Assembly: GCF_000203815.1 (NCBI RefSeq)
Contig: NW_004457637.1
Location: forward strand, 248,001 to 312,000
Length of the DNA stretch: 64,000 nucleotides
From: Cavenderia fasciculata
Lineage: Eukaryota; Evosea; Eumycetozoa; Acytosteliales; Cavenderiaceae
Reading direction: 5' to 3'
Of the stretch, positions 1 to 16,078 are shown piece by piece. Position 1 is the stretch's first letter; every line of letters starts with the position of its first letter. The notes below the pieces were generated by a model. That model was not told the DNA's origin, searched no databases, and saw only the letters and a program-made list of their open reading frames with translations. The position numbers and the translations under genes were made by a program.

Positions 1-793
1 CACTATAATTATTTGTCGATTGTTGTTGAGTAGTTGTTGTTGTTGTTGGTTTAGTTGATTTAGTTTCTACTCCTTGAGCTTGTTGTTTTTCATTAAAAGT
101 AGGTTCTTTAAAGAAAATAAATGAAATGAGACATAAAAAGAGTAGGACAGAGAGCATCCAACCAGGTCCACGTAAAGGGTCGAATACAAAGTGTACATTT
201 TTAATCCAAAACGAAGAGTTTAATTTGGCGAGTGCAAGATTAAATATGGGACCTGCCACCAATCCAATGGCATTGATACCGTTGACTTTGGCCATATAAC
301 GAGTTCGTTGCTCTTTGGTTGATACCGATGCAATGTAACTGTTGGTGAGTGCCATGTTGGCACTTCCAATACCTGCAATGAGACGACCGGCGATAATCAT
401 CAACGGAGAGACTGACATTGCATAGACAAGATTACCAGATATACCAACCAACAAACTGACACAAATCGCTTCACGCAACGTTCTCTTGTCGGCCCAGAAC
501 CCAATCAATGGCAGGAATATAAGTTGTGCCAATGAGAATCCACTGAGTGCCCAACCAAGCGTATTATTTGTACCATCCAACGAAACGATAAACTGCCATA
601 CCGAAGGCATCACAATACCATACTCTACATTTGCAATGAATCCAATTGCCATAATACTAATCATACTTGGTAAATGCATTGGTTTCTCTTGTTCTACTTC
701 TCCTCCGACTTCCCCCTCTTCTTTGATCATTGGAGTTTCTTCATCTCCTTTGATTATATATCCTGCTCCATCTTCTTCTTCTGGAGTCAACAT
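1..793 (-). CDS. MFS transporter, MFSD8/CLN7-like (5' part only)
   Basis: Reads from an ATG at 793 on the minus strand to the window edge, so about 264 N-terminal residues are visible and the C-terminal half is missing. After an acidic cytosolic tail come hydrophobic segments typical of a major facilitator carrier. Around residue 55 is NVEYGIVMPSVWQF. The first cytosolic loop carries GFWADKR, the family's motif A (GxxxDxxR). A later segment has AGRLIAGIGSANMALTNSYI. This spacing and wording recall the lysosomal carrier MFSD8 (CLN7), which sits in endolysosomal membranes. The MFS assignment is secure; the MFSD8 subfamily and lysosomal location are inferred. A Thr/Gln-rich loop (poly-T, then QQQ) lies near the window edge, as is common in dictyostelid proteins. 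No intron is seen in the visible part. Confidence 0.85.
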   Translation of the reverse strand, partial: MLTPEEEDGAGYIIKGDEETPMIKEEGEVGGEVEQEKPMHLPSMISIMAIGFIANVEYGIVMPSVWQFIVSLDGTNNTLGWALSGFSLAQLIFLPLIGFWADKRTLREAICVSLLVGISGNLVYAMSVSPLMIIAGRLIAGIGSANMALTNSYIASVSTKEQRTRYMAKVNGINAIGLVAGPIFNLALAKLNSSFWIKNVHFVFDPLRGPGWMLSVLLFLCLISFIFFKEPTFNEKQQAQGVETKSTKPTTTTTTQQQSTNNYS

Positions 794-1348
794 GACTTAA
801 AATTTTATCTCTCTCTTTTAAATAAATAAATAAAGTATAGAACTGTTGATTGTTTATGTTTAAACAATTCAATTGCAATGTGAGTGAGTGTGGTTTAAAA
901 GAATAGTAGTAGTAGTACGATTGATTTGATGTGTATGAATTATTAGCTTTTGCTTTGTGTTAATCTTCTTCTTTAAACTTTTCACCCCCTTTGAACTGAA
1001 ATATCTCTCATCGGATGTAAAAGGATGGGGATATTGTGTTGGTGGTATTGCGTTGTTGGTAGAAAGTGTTTGAAGGTGGTTGACTGTGAAAATGCAACAA
1101 ATATAATATTATGTGGCTCGGTATTGCCCGTTAAAATACCCGCGAATCCTCCGTCGGGATTCAAAACAAAAAACAATTAAAAAATTAAAATGAGGAGTGT
1201 CAGACCTGCAATTGGGGAGATTATTATAAAAATCTGGTGATCCGGAAAAGTCCTAATGATTTTCCATTCTATTTGTTTTCTTTTTTATTTTGTGACCTAT
1301 ACTCGAGTTCTGCAATTATTATTATGATTATTATTATTATTAAAGTTA
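794..1348. other. Spacer upstream of the MFS gene
   Basis: 555 nt between the MFS start codon and the stop codon of the ZFYVE26-like gene. It must hold the MFS promoter. It contains an ATT array (about 1315-1342) and a short GC-richer patch near 1127-1160 (cccgcgaatcctccgtcggg, with small inverted ends). I see no gene here. Confidence 0.6.
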
Positions 1349-4300
1349 TTATAGTTGTTGTTGTAAAACTTCTTGACACCATTTATAAATGGTTGGTTGA
1401 TTTGTTTTTTGAGCTTCGTCTTGAATGACTTGCAATAGTTCACGTGATTGTAGTTGGACGGCTTTGAGATACGCCATTTTTAATTTGTTACATAGAATAC
1501 AAGTTTGGACAAAGTTGTGTGGGCTGTGTAGCTTTTGTACCATCTTTTCGGGGATCTTGAGATCCTTCATCTCGAGTGAACACACTTCGATGACGGTCAT
1601 GGCGATTTGGTCCCAGTCCTCTGGATCGATAAAGTTGCGTAGATTGTTGAGATACTCTTCGACCTTGTTGTAGTTTTTACGTCTGCACATCATTGACAAC
1701 GAGTTGATGTAGATGGGGATAATATCGAGTTTAAACTCTTGTGATAGTTTAAAACCAAGTTCAAAGTTGCCGAGTACGGTGATCTGTTCGACCAACTCTG
1801 ACTTTTGCTTGTTACTGGCAAACACGGACAACTTGTAGATGGATGGGTTCTGGATATTCTTTTGTTGGGACTGGAGGAAACGACACACGTCGATTTGAGT
1901 GGTTGTGTTTTGTATGTACTTGGTCAGCTCCATATCGTTCATGACCTGGTTGGCCTTGTTGCGCTGGCCTTGTGGTGTACCCGCTACCAGGTGGAAATAG
2001 TGTAGTGCCTGCTCGAGGTGGGTGACACGTTGTGCAAGCGGACTGTCAGTATTCCCCAAAAACATCTTGATGCAAGTCAGACCGGCACGAATATGGTCGT
2101 TCATGTAGAGTTGGAATTCAAACAACAGCGAATACCATTTGCGCTCGTTCATGATCTTGCACGCGTTGAGCAGATGCTCCTGGAAGAGTGTAAGCTTGGG
2201 GTCGAGCTGCTTGACAATAGCAAATAGATCGGCCATGGTCGAGTTGTTGATATTGTGCTGCACAATCTCATCGAAAAAGATAGCTACTGACAAGTTGTCG
2301 TTGATCACAGTCTTGCACGCCATCTCCATCAATCCACGTCGCATCAAAAAGCTGACATGCATTTTACCCGTACCATACTTTTTAATATAATATATAATCT
2401 CTTCTAATCGTTCACTTGCTATTCCATTTGTATTTGCATTTGATCGAGGTGACACTGTCGCAGATAACCCCTGTGACGATGATAGTGATGATGATGATGT
2501 TGTTGGAGGTGAACTACTGGTAGCTTGCTGCTGTTGTTGTGTCAACAAACTATAAAATTGATTATCATCAATTTTAACATTGGTCACTCCTTTTTGATTG
2601 AAAAAGTTGTACAAGTTTCTGATATTATTGTGGTTTGGTAGAGGTGGTGTTTCCAATAATTGGATGATTTGGTTGAGGATCAAACTACTGTCGACCGACT
2701 CTTGAGAGAGTAGTGAAGTCGATGGTGACATGATACGACGGTTACCATCACCACTCGTCAAACAATATTTAAACTTTTCACGTGCATCTGAGTAATTTCC
2801 AAGTTGCAGCAGTGACATGCCCCAAGATACCCACGCAGGATCTGCTGGAATATTACATTTAGTAGCAACGTCAATTGCCAATTTCAATCGATCTTCACTA
2901 ATTAATTTGTCTCGTAGTTGTCTTGCTTTTTGACTATCACTTAGATCAGTCAATGACATATTCCCATTACATTTTGATATTACCAATGATTGATATAATT
3001 CTACTTTACCCAAATATGTATCTAATACTGCTACCAATGTTGGTCCTCCACTAAAAATAAAATAAAGATATTAATAACCTTATCTTTCTGTTTTTCTTTT
3101 TGTCTTTGTTTTTTCTTTTTGTTTACCTATTAATATCTCTAAGTAATTGTAATTTTGTATATAATAATAATTGTTGAATCATATTAATGATTAATAGATT
3201 ATCATCAGAATAAGTGGCAGTAGTTTGTAAACGAGATGAAAGGTAGTTGTAAAGTTCCAAACTTGTTTGATACACCTTTTTCTTTGATTCACAAAGATCA
3301 AATAAACTTTTGGCTAAACTAATCGATGGCGATCGAACAAAGAAATGTTCATGTCTAGTCTTTTCATCTTGAACTGTATCTTGACCATTTAATACCCATT
3401 TTAATTTCTTTGTTGTTGTTGTATTTGTACCGTTGCTGCTAGTACCTCCAGGAGAGACAGGTGAAGTTGGTGCAGATGGTATAGAGTTTGGTTTTGGTTG
3501 ATTTGGAGTGTTGTAATCGTCAAACATGTATATTTCATTCTTGGCCATATACCGGGCAAATGAAAGTGCCTTGCGAGAATAGTAGCAAAAGAGGTCATCG
3601 TTTTTAAGGTCTTTAATCTCATGCAACAACTTGGCAACCAATGGTATCTTTTCATTCATGATGAGCATCTCTAGAATGAGGTTTGGCCAATTGACAAACG
3701 GCTCGTATTCTTTTTGTAAATCCATTGGTAAGAGGAGGAGTATCTTGTATCCCATCTCTTGCTGCTCTAGCTCTTGTCGTCGGTCCGAGTCAAGTGCGTT
3801 GTTGTTGGAGAGGAGGAACTGCACGAGGAAGAGTTTGACAGACACTTGACGCAGCTTGGGGAGTAGTGTACCGATGATGCCGGCTGCCTCGGATCCCAAA
3901 GTTGCCAATGTTTGCAGTGCCAGTGACGCATCATCCTTTTCAACCAATAAATAAAACAAGTAGCGTTCTTCTATTTCATTACGCACGTTGGTCACCGAAA
4001 ACAAGTCTCTAATCTTGCGAGCGAGTTCGTAGTGACGTGAATCCAAAAGTTGGCGCACCATAGTAGCCGGGTCACGACGACACAACTGGTCAATCTCTTG
4101 CCAAGTCGTCCATTTAGCCGGACGTGACACACTCGATGATTTCCTCTCCTCCACCAAGATCGATTGGTATATCAACAAACACTGATACAACCTCTCAATA
4201 TCCTTCAACTCTTTTCTCTCGACTGATTCCAAGTTATTAAAAGTCGAGCTTTCCTCTATGAGATTCTCCTTTTCAATCAATTCTCTCTCCAAATAGTATT

Positions 4301-7300
4301 TGCTATAGACTACCATATCAATGCACGTTGACACGTCCCAAAAATGGTACAAATCTTTGATCAACTGTCTAGCTTGTTTCTTGTCACGAATACGACGGAT
4401 ATAACGATAATTTGATAGTTTGTCATTTGATCTCTGTACCAACAGGTTCAACAGCCAGTCGGGTGCACCATCCTCTAAAAATTCATCGGCAATCTTGAGA
4501 GCCTTTTCCAACTGGTTACATGATATCAATTGTTGGATGATCTTGTAGTAGAATGGTTGTTGTTGTTGCAGTGTCTCTGTGTTGGTGACTAGGTCGGTAC
4601 TTGCCAACAATGGTTCCAAAAGTGGGTCACTCTCAACCAATGAAACAGCTCTTGTCATCTCTTCAATCCAATTGGAAAGTGTACTAGACGGTAATCCCTT
4701 GGCACTCTCTTTCGCCAACTTGATAAATTCATTCTTTGATCCTTGACTCTGATGACTTTTCAACATACACAATAATATTGCCAATATCACAGATGATGAT
4801 GATAAATATTCCAATAATGATTTTGAAATTACCGTAGTACTTGTAATAGTTGAAGTAGAAGAAATAGAATTGTTGGTAGAAGAAGGAGATAATGATGATG
4901 ATTGGTTGTTGTTATTATTACTATTATTATTTGGATTAATAAAATGTAAAGATGAAATGATAAAATCTAAAAGGTCAACTTGAAGATATTCAGATAGTTG
5001 TTCAGCTTTTTGATAGTTTTGTTCGTTAAATATGATTTGTTCCAATAGTTTCTTTGGTCCAACTTTAATAATATCCAAATATTTGACAGTGTCTTCAGAT
5101 GATATAGATTGATCAACTGGAAGATTATTGACAATATTATTGATTGATATCATATACTTGAATGATTTTGATAGTAAACTATCTTGATCCAAATCAATTA
5201 TAGCTTGAATATCATTAGATTCTACCAATTGTTTTTTAATTGGATCTATTGTAGATTCTATCAATCTATTTAATCTTGTAACCATTTCTTGTTTCTTTTT
5301 AATTATTTGTTCCAAAGAGGAGGATGATGAGGATGTACAATAGGTTGTATATTCTATACTATTATTATCAGATATTAATTGATAAATTGATTTATCAACA
5401 TATTCTTGATGTAATATCATTAAATAATTGATATATCTTAATGTTGTTGGAATTGGATGAAGAGGAATTGGAATTGGATGAAGCAATATTCATTAAATTG
5501 GAAATTAAACCTTTTTCCAATTTATCAGATGATCCTAATATTATATCACATAATATAATAAATACATCATCACTATCTGTTATTAATGGTACTATCTTTT
5601 TTAAATCTTCCAATGACGATGATGATGATGATTCATTACTACCACCACTACTATTAATACTACTATTTAAATAATTAAATAATAATGGAATTGATTGATA
5701 TTGATTGACTTCTTTTTCAATTTCTTTTGTAACTTTGAAATAATTGATAGTTTCTTTAAAATTTGGATAATTAGTTCTCATACATAAAATAAGTAATGAT
5801 TGAATTGGCATTACTATTAAATTCATAAATGGTATTTTGTTTGGTATCTAAATAATAAATAAAAACAATTAATTAATAATAACATATAATATATTTCATA
5901 TTTCTATATAGTTTTACCTTTAACTTTAACCAATTAACAATTTCTGAACGATATTTTAAATTTTCTAAATTGATTGATAGAATTTCAATTCTTTCTTGAC
6001 CTTTTTGAAGATCATTTGTGTTTTTAATGTATTCAATGACACGTAATAATGAATTGATCAATGATCCCAACATTGAAGGAGTTATATAGAATGCTTTGTT
6101 TTCAGTTGACTTGATTTCTTCATTTTGTTTGAGACTAGTATCAAATTGATTTAAAATGTCTACGATTGATGATCTATCCATTTCTTTATAATTATCCAAT
6201 ATTTCATTAAATGTTGGTAAATTTGATGATGCTTGAATCTCTTCTTCTCCATTTAAATTTAATTCATCAAATTGTTGTTGTTGTAATGGTTGCTGATTTT
6301 GTTGATGTTGTTGTTTTAAATTTTGATTTGAAATAAATATAGATAAATAAATAGATTCAATTAAACCAATTGATACAAGAGGATCTGAAACACCTTGAAT
6401 CAATTGCTCCATATCTTCTAAAACTTGATCAAATTCTTCTTGTCTAAAATCCGATGATCTATCATTGCTGTGTCCATTAGTTTCCAATAATTCATTATTC
6501 TCGTCTTCTGATTGATTTACATTATAATGAAAGAATTTCAAAATATTTTTTAAAAGATAGAAACCTCTTATCAGATTCATATCATTTAATTTGGATAATC
6601 CTATTGATGACACCTTTTGATCCTTTTGTTTATAGTTGATGGGAAAGTCTGGATCCTTTTCAACGAGATCCAATATGTCTTTTGAATTGATGAATGGCAA
6701 AAAGTCCTTGATGACATGGACGAGTGAATGACTGGTGAATTGGTTGACCACCTGGTTGGTGATCTTGGACTGGTGGTCTTGCAGCACCTGGTTCTCTCCG
6801 TCGCGGATCTTGATTGGCGGGTTGTCGCCAATGACGAGCGATGAGCCACCGGGACTGTTGGGGACAGTCATCATGTTGTTGCAGCACCATTCGGCCATCT
6901 CGACCAAATACGCCAATCGCTTGTTTGCATGCACCAAAAACTCGTCAAACTCTTCGTGTTCTTGTTTGGGGTACTGGTTAAAGAGATCGAGTAGTTTCTT
7001 GCGACTGGCTATATCCTCGCGGAAATAGTCCCATCCCAACACAATAATGAGTGGCAGTAGCTTGGGGAATGGTTGGATGATGATCATCACCTCTTGGAAT
7101 CGCTTCTCCTTGACCAGTTCAATAGCCACCTGCATAGCATACTCTAAAAAGTGTTTGTTGTTTACCCTTATAAAGTGGTAATACCAGTACCAGAAATCAT
7201 CCATAATCTTGTTGGCCGTTGCAGAGTCTGACAATTGATGTTTATAATATTGATATTGTTTTAAAATATTAAAACATTGTGGGAATTCAAATGTGACCGA

Positions 7301-9047
7301 TGTATTTGTTGCTGATGACGATGAAGATGATAGATTAACAGTAGTAGTAGTAGAAGAGTCATCTGTCTTTTCCTTTAAAATCTCTTCTTCAAATTCTAAT
7401 AATACACGTAATGGATATAGAGTTCGATTTGACAACAAACTTTCATATACTTTGAGTCTAGACATTTCCAATGTCTTGCTATAGTCTGCCACCTTTTGAT
7501 CCAATTTACTCTTGAATGGCATTTTGTGACATGTTGATCGATACTTGTCATACGATGAAGTAGACGATGAATCTTGTTGTTGTTGTTGTTGTTGAGGATT
7601 ATAATTAATGTCAACACCTAAATTTGCAACCCTCTGTAAACATCTAGTTATAATATCAGAGTCACTATTCTCTTCTAATTGCAACATTTTTTCTGAATCA
7701 TCCTCCTCACCCGATCTATCTTTAATATCAATTACTTTAAGTACTTGATATGCTTCATTGTAATGACCACTTGTCAATAATTGATTGACAACCTCGCAAA
7801 CAACAATTTCCAATTGATTGGCAACTGGATGCTTACTAGTCAATAATGATTGATTGAAATTGTCTTCTTCATCATCTGCGTCACCACCCTTATTATTATT
7901 ATTGTTCTGTAACTTTGTTACAAAAGGATCTGATAAATGACGTACCAAATAACTAGCCATCTCTGGTGAGTGTATCAAGATACGTTTGATCAATGCTTGA
8001 CAACTACCACTTAACCGACTAGACAATATCATATTGACATGATTATTTTGTTGATGTAATTGTGGACTTGACATTGTTGGATTACCTCCACCACCACCAT
8101 TACTATAAACATTACCATAACTATTATTATAATTGATATTATTAAAACTATAATTGAAATTATTGATATTATTAAATTGTTGGTATAATTCCATTGATGT
8201 TAATTGTGGTGATTGTCCAAATTGTCCATTTTGTTGTTGACCATTTTGTTGATTACCATTATGTTGTTGTTGTTGTTGTTGACTTTGTTGTTGTTGATAT
8301 AATAAAATATAATGGTATTCTCTCAACTCTTGAATGATTGGTGCTATTGAACGATCGTTATTTACTTGTTCCCCAAGTATTGTATAAATCATCAATGCAA
8401 ACTCTATCAACAATAGACTATGTTGACAAACATTTTGTTTAAATCCATCCTATAATTGAATCAACCCGAATCAATCAAACTATTAGTTAGTATACCCATA
8501 TATATGAATATATATTGATAGTAGTTACCTTTTTTAAATTAAATAATTCAATTGAACATAACCATTGAAGATGTGAAGCAGAGGGGATGGACTCAGAAGT
8601 CAACCAGGAACCAGGTGGTCCATTCTTGATTGTATGTAATAGTATTGATGATATCTCATCAACTATTGTTGGTGTACCTGTTGATATTGTTGATGATGAT
8701 GATGATGAATTATTAGTTGCAGCTGATGATGATGATGAACTATTATTATTAATCAATAATGATGAAGATAAAGATGAAGATGATGAAATGAGTGGTTGTT
8801 GTATTTGTTGTTGTAGTTGTTGTTGATCTTTAACTTGATGTATCAAAGCTCTTGCAAGTTCAAATTGACCTAATGACAGGTAATTACAAATCAACCTTAT
8901 AATCTTTACATCCTCTTGATCGGTTAAGAATGAATAATGTTGTTTGGTTTCATCTGTTTCTTGTTCATATTGTTGTTGTATTTGTTGTTGTTGTTGATAG
9001 GGAGGTATCTTCTTCATTCTCTTATTCTTATCATCTATGACATCCAT
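1349..9047 (-). CDS. zfyve26: Spastizin/ZFYVE26-like giant protein
   Basis: Four exons on the minus strand: 9047-8529, 8449-5918, 5847-3127 and 3050-1349, joined by GT-AG introns of 70-79 nt. The product is about 2,490 residues, similar to animal spastizin. It is almost wholly alpha-helical, with poly-Gln, poly-Asn and poly-Ser inserts. The C-terminal third carries the pattern I associate with ZFYVE26: SLAKSLFDLCESKKKVYQTS, then MIQQLLLYTKLQLL, then VLDTYLGKVELYQSL and WVSWGMSLLQLGNYSDAREK. In animals spastizin works with spatacsin and AP-5 in late endosome and lysosome reformation. No FYVE zinc finger (paired CxxC around RRHHCR) is visible, so PI3P binding by that domain is not supported. 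The reading frame changes once inside exon 3 between 5490 and 5395, where one base is in excess and no GT-AG intron fits. The gene diverges from CDC26 across 235 nt. Confidence 0.75.
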
Positions 9048-9282
9048 ATAACAAACTATCTATCTTATCTACAAACTACTATAATACATATACACACAAA
9101 TCATTAAAATAAATATAAATATAAATATCAAAATTAGGAGGGAGGGATGTGTGGGGAAATGGCCAAAGAGAACTTGCTTTTTTCGGGCGAACATTCTTCA
9201 ATCTTACACCAAGCCACATATAACTAATCTGTACAAAGATAGATAGATAGATAGATACTTATACAACCTATACTATCAAAAG

Positions 9283-9492
9283 ATGATATCAAGAAAACCA
9301 ACAAGAATAGAATTAAATATTGATGATTTAGAAGAATATAATCAATTAAAGAAAGAACAAACTTTACAATACAACAATCAACCACCTACCTCTGCTTCTT
9401 CTTCTAATCAACAACAACAACAAAATAATTTTAAACTTGTTGATCTTGAAGCAAAACAACCTAAATCAAGAAATGAAAGAATAGGAATATGA
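9283..9492 (+). CDS. cdc26: CDC26 / anaphase-promoting complex subunit 12
   Basis: A 69-residue intronless gene. The N-terminus MISRKPTRIELNIDDLEEY matches the short conserved segment of CDC26 (human begins MLRRKPTRLELKLDDIEEF). In the APC/C this segment sits inside the TPR groove of CDC16/APC6 and stabilises it. A Ser/Gln-rich linker follows. The C-terminus KSRNERIGI recalls the NDRIGY-type end of animal CDC26. Length is typical for this small subunit. The gene is so short that routine annotation often misses it. It fires away from the ZFYVE26-like gene and probably shares its 235-nt promoter. The identity rests on a clear N-terminal match; APC/C membership follows from the family. Confidence 0.88.
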   Translation: MISRKPTRIELNIDDLEEYNQLKKEQTLQYNNQPPTSASSSNQQQQQNNFKLVDLEAKQPKSRNERIGI

Positions 9493-9857
9493 TAATCACA
9501 ATCAATCACTATAAATGGATAGTTGATACAATTGCCGTGATGATGATGATTAATTAAATTTAAATTGATTGGCATATATGTACATTAATCACTACACAAA
9601 GACAATATATATTATATATCTATATATATATATTATATTGGATTGTTCTAGAATTGGTTATATTATTAAATTCGTTAAACCAATAAAATTGTAAATTATT
9701 ATTTATTCTATCATAATAATAATTTGATCAATTTAAATATTCTAAATCTATGTATGGTATGGTATTGTATGGTTGATATCAAACTAACTTGTTGGTATGG
9801 TGATAAGGGTGAATGATGAGATTCATCTGTATATATCTCTATCTCTTTTTTGTTTTA

Positions 9858-9891
<34 letters not shown>

Positions 9892-9943
9892 TATAAATAT
9901 TATTGGTATGGTCTATTTCTACTTTCTATTTCTATTTCTCTAA
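9493..9943. other. Convergent 3' spacer with ATT array
   Basis: 451 nt between the ends of CDC26 and the TPR gene. It carries TA-rich 3' sequence with probable polyadenylation regions of both genes and an (ATT)n array at about 9858-9891. No gene is visible. Confidence 0.6.
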
Positions 9944-11332
9944 TTAATCATCAAATACCTTTGAATAAGCGGCAGCTTGACGATCACGAAGAGTTTTACT
10001 CTTTTTGTTGAGAATATCGATTTCATGTTGAATCTCTTTGTCACTTGGAGACAATGATTGAGCACGAGCCAAATCCTCTTGAGCTTGGTCAAAGTTACCA
10101 ATGGCAGTGTGAGACTTGCCACGACGGAACAAAGCCTTGACATTGTCGGGATCGGTAGCAATAACCTCTGTGAGATGGACAAGAGCACGATCAAACTTGT
10201 TTTGCTTGATCAAACAGACGGCAATGTTGTTCAAGAGGACGTTCTTGAGATCGTCAATCTCGCGTGTCTTGTCGTCGGTGAGATCCATCAAACCGTTGAT
10301 ATAGTTCTTTGCAAAGTGGTATTGTTGAATAGCCTTTACAAAATCGCCATTCTTAAAGTACTCTGCTCCCTTTTCCTTGTATTGATAGGCTTGGAGAATC
10401 TTGGCATACGACGATGGTGACAATTTAACTTCGGCTCCACTCTTTACATCTTCAATAAACTTTCCCAATTCCTTTGATCTTGTTGAGAAATACATTCTCT
10501 TTGTATCATCAGTACATTGTGACTAAAAGTAAAAGTAAAAGTAAATCAAACAAGATTAGATTAGATTAGTATATCAACTATATTATATACAATCAATATC
10601 GACATACCAAAATAATATAACATTGATTGAGGTTTTGTAATGATTCCATATGCTTTGGATCAAGAGCAATAACCTTTTGGTAATACTCTGATGCTCCTTG
10701 AAGTAATTCAACCTTTATAGATCCATCCTTTGGGAATAATGTTGACTATAAATAACACAAAGAAAAAGGTATTAATATAAAAACAATCTTTAATCATAAA
10801 TCAATCAATGAATCAAGATCAAATCAATCATTTCAATAATACATACAAAACCCAACAAGATATTACCAATATAGAAGCAAACCTTGACTCTACCCTCTTG
10901 TTTTGGACAGCTCTTTTCAATGTCTGACAATGTCTTTAGACCATCTTGGAGACCAGCAGTCTTGTTTGTTTTACTGTTTTTTTTTTGGGAAAGATTATGG
11001 AATGTGTAAGTTATAATGAACAAATCAAACATATAGAGAGATAGACAAAAGAGAGAGACGAATGTTAACATTCATCCTTTCCCCCCTTACATTCACTCTC
11101 CTTCTATCTATCAATCAATCAATCAATCTATATATATATAATATATATATAGATAGATAGTAGTGTATAGAAATACATACTAAGCTTCCAAAATGAGAAG
11201 AGCAGCACTAGAGATAACTTCACGGAACGAATCTGGTAAATCAAATTGAGCAATAGCTACTTGCAAGTTCTCTTTTGATTCATCAATAGAGATTGATTTG
11301 ACTGTATCAATGAATGAAATCCAATTTTCCAT
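9944..11332 (-). CDS. Tetratricopeptide repeat protein
   Basis: Four exons: 11332-11181, 10973-10847, 10745-10608 and 10522-9944, which splice in phase to 331 residues. The start is the ATG of MENWISFIDTV; an in-frame extension further upstream is Glu-rich and looks non-coding. Three TPR-like helix pairs lie at about residues 188-221 (AEYFKNGDFVKAIQQY), 240-273 (NNIAVCLIKQNKFDRALVHL) and 274-307 (ALFRRGKSHTAIGNFDQAQE). The C-terminal set resembles the TPR of FKBP/AIP-type co-chaperones, including a Lys/Arg-rich clamp pattern (KALFRRGKSH). No peptidyl-prolyl isomerase domain precedes it. Binding of Hsp90/Hsp70 C-termini is therefore only an inference, and I do not assign a symbol. The stop codon faces CDC26 in a convergent arrangement. 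Confidence 0.8.
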
Positions 11333-11841
11333 CTTGTTTCTATCTTCTTCTTCTTCTTCTTGTTTATGTATAATGTACAAATATTTATAACTCTTTTGTT
11401 ATCTCTAAATAATGAATTAAAAATTTAATATCTCTCACTCTGAGTTTTTTTTAAAAGGAGTGTGAAGTCATCACTGATGGTTTCGAGCCTCATCATCCAA
11501 AAATAAAAATAAATAAAAAAAACACAAAAAGGGTTATTGATTTTATAAGTTTTGAGATGATTGGATTGATGAATACATAAAACTCTCTTATATATTTATA
11601 TTTTAATTAATTGTAATAATAATCTCTTCCGATTTGTTTATCAGTTAAGTATAGTGTTTTTTATTTTTTAAAAAAAAGATCCATGATTGTATTATTATCA
11701 TTTGTCATTATTATTATAATTATAGATTTGTTATTGTGTTATTGTGTTATTTGTTATTATTATTATTAATTAATTATTATTTTTAAAAAAGTTAAGGGGA
11801 GAAGAAGAAAGGAAACAACAAAGTACTAAAAGGTGTGTAAT
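11333..11841. other. Spacer upstream of the TPR gene
   Basis: 509 nt between the TPR gene start and the Rac stop codon. It includes a possible 5' leader, A/T homopolymers and an ATT array at about 11755-11770. No gene or RNA is recognisable. Confidence 0.55.

Positions 11842-16078
<4,237 letters not shown>

Noticed and set aside
982-1176. 64-codon minus-strand frame in the MFS promoter
   Set aside because: It lies in a spacer with no conserved motif and no splice signals; composition fits chance.
5437-5510. Possible 74-nt GT-AG intron to explain the ZFYVE26 frame change
   Set aside because: Joining these sites gives an immediate stop and the wrong phase.
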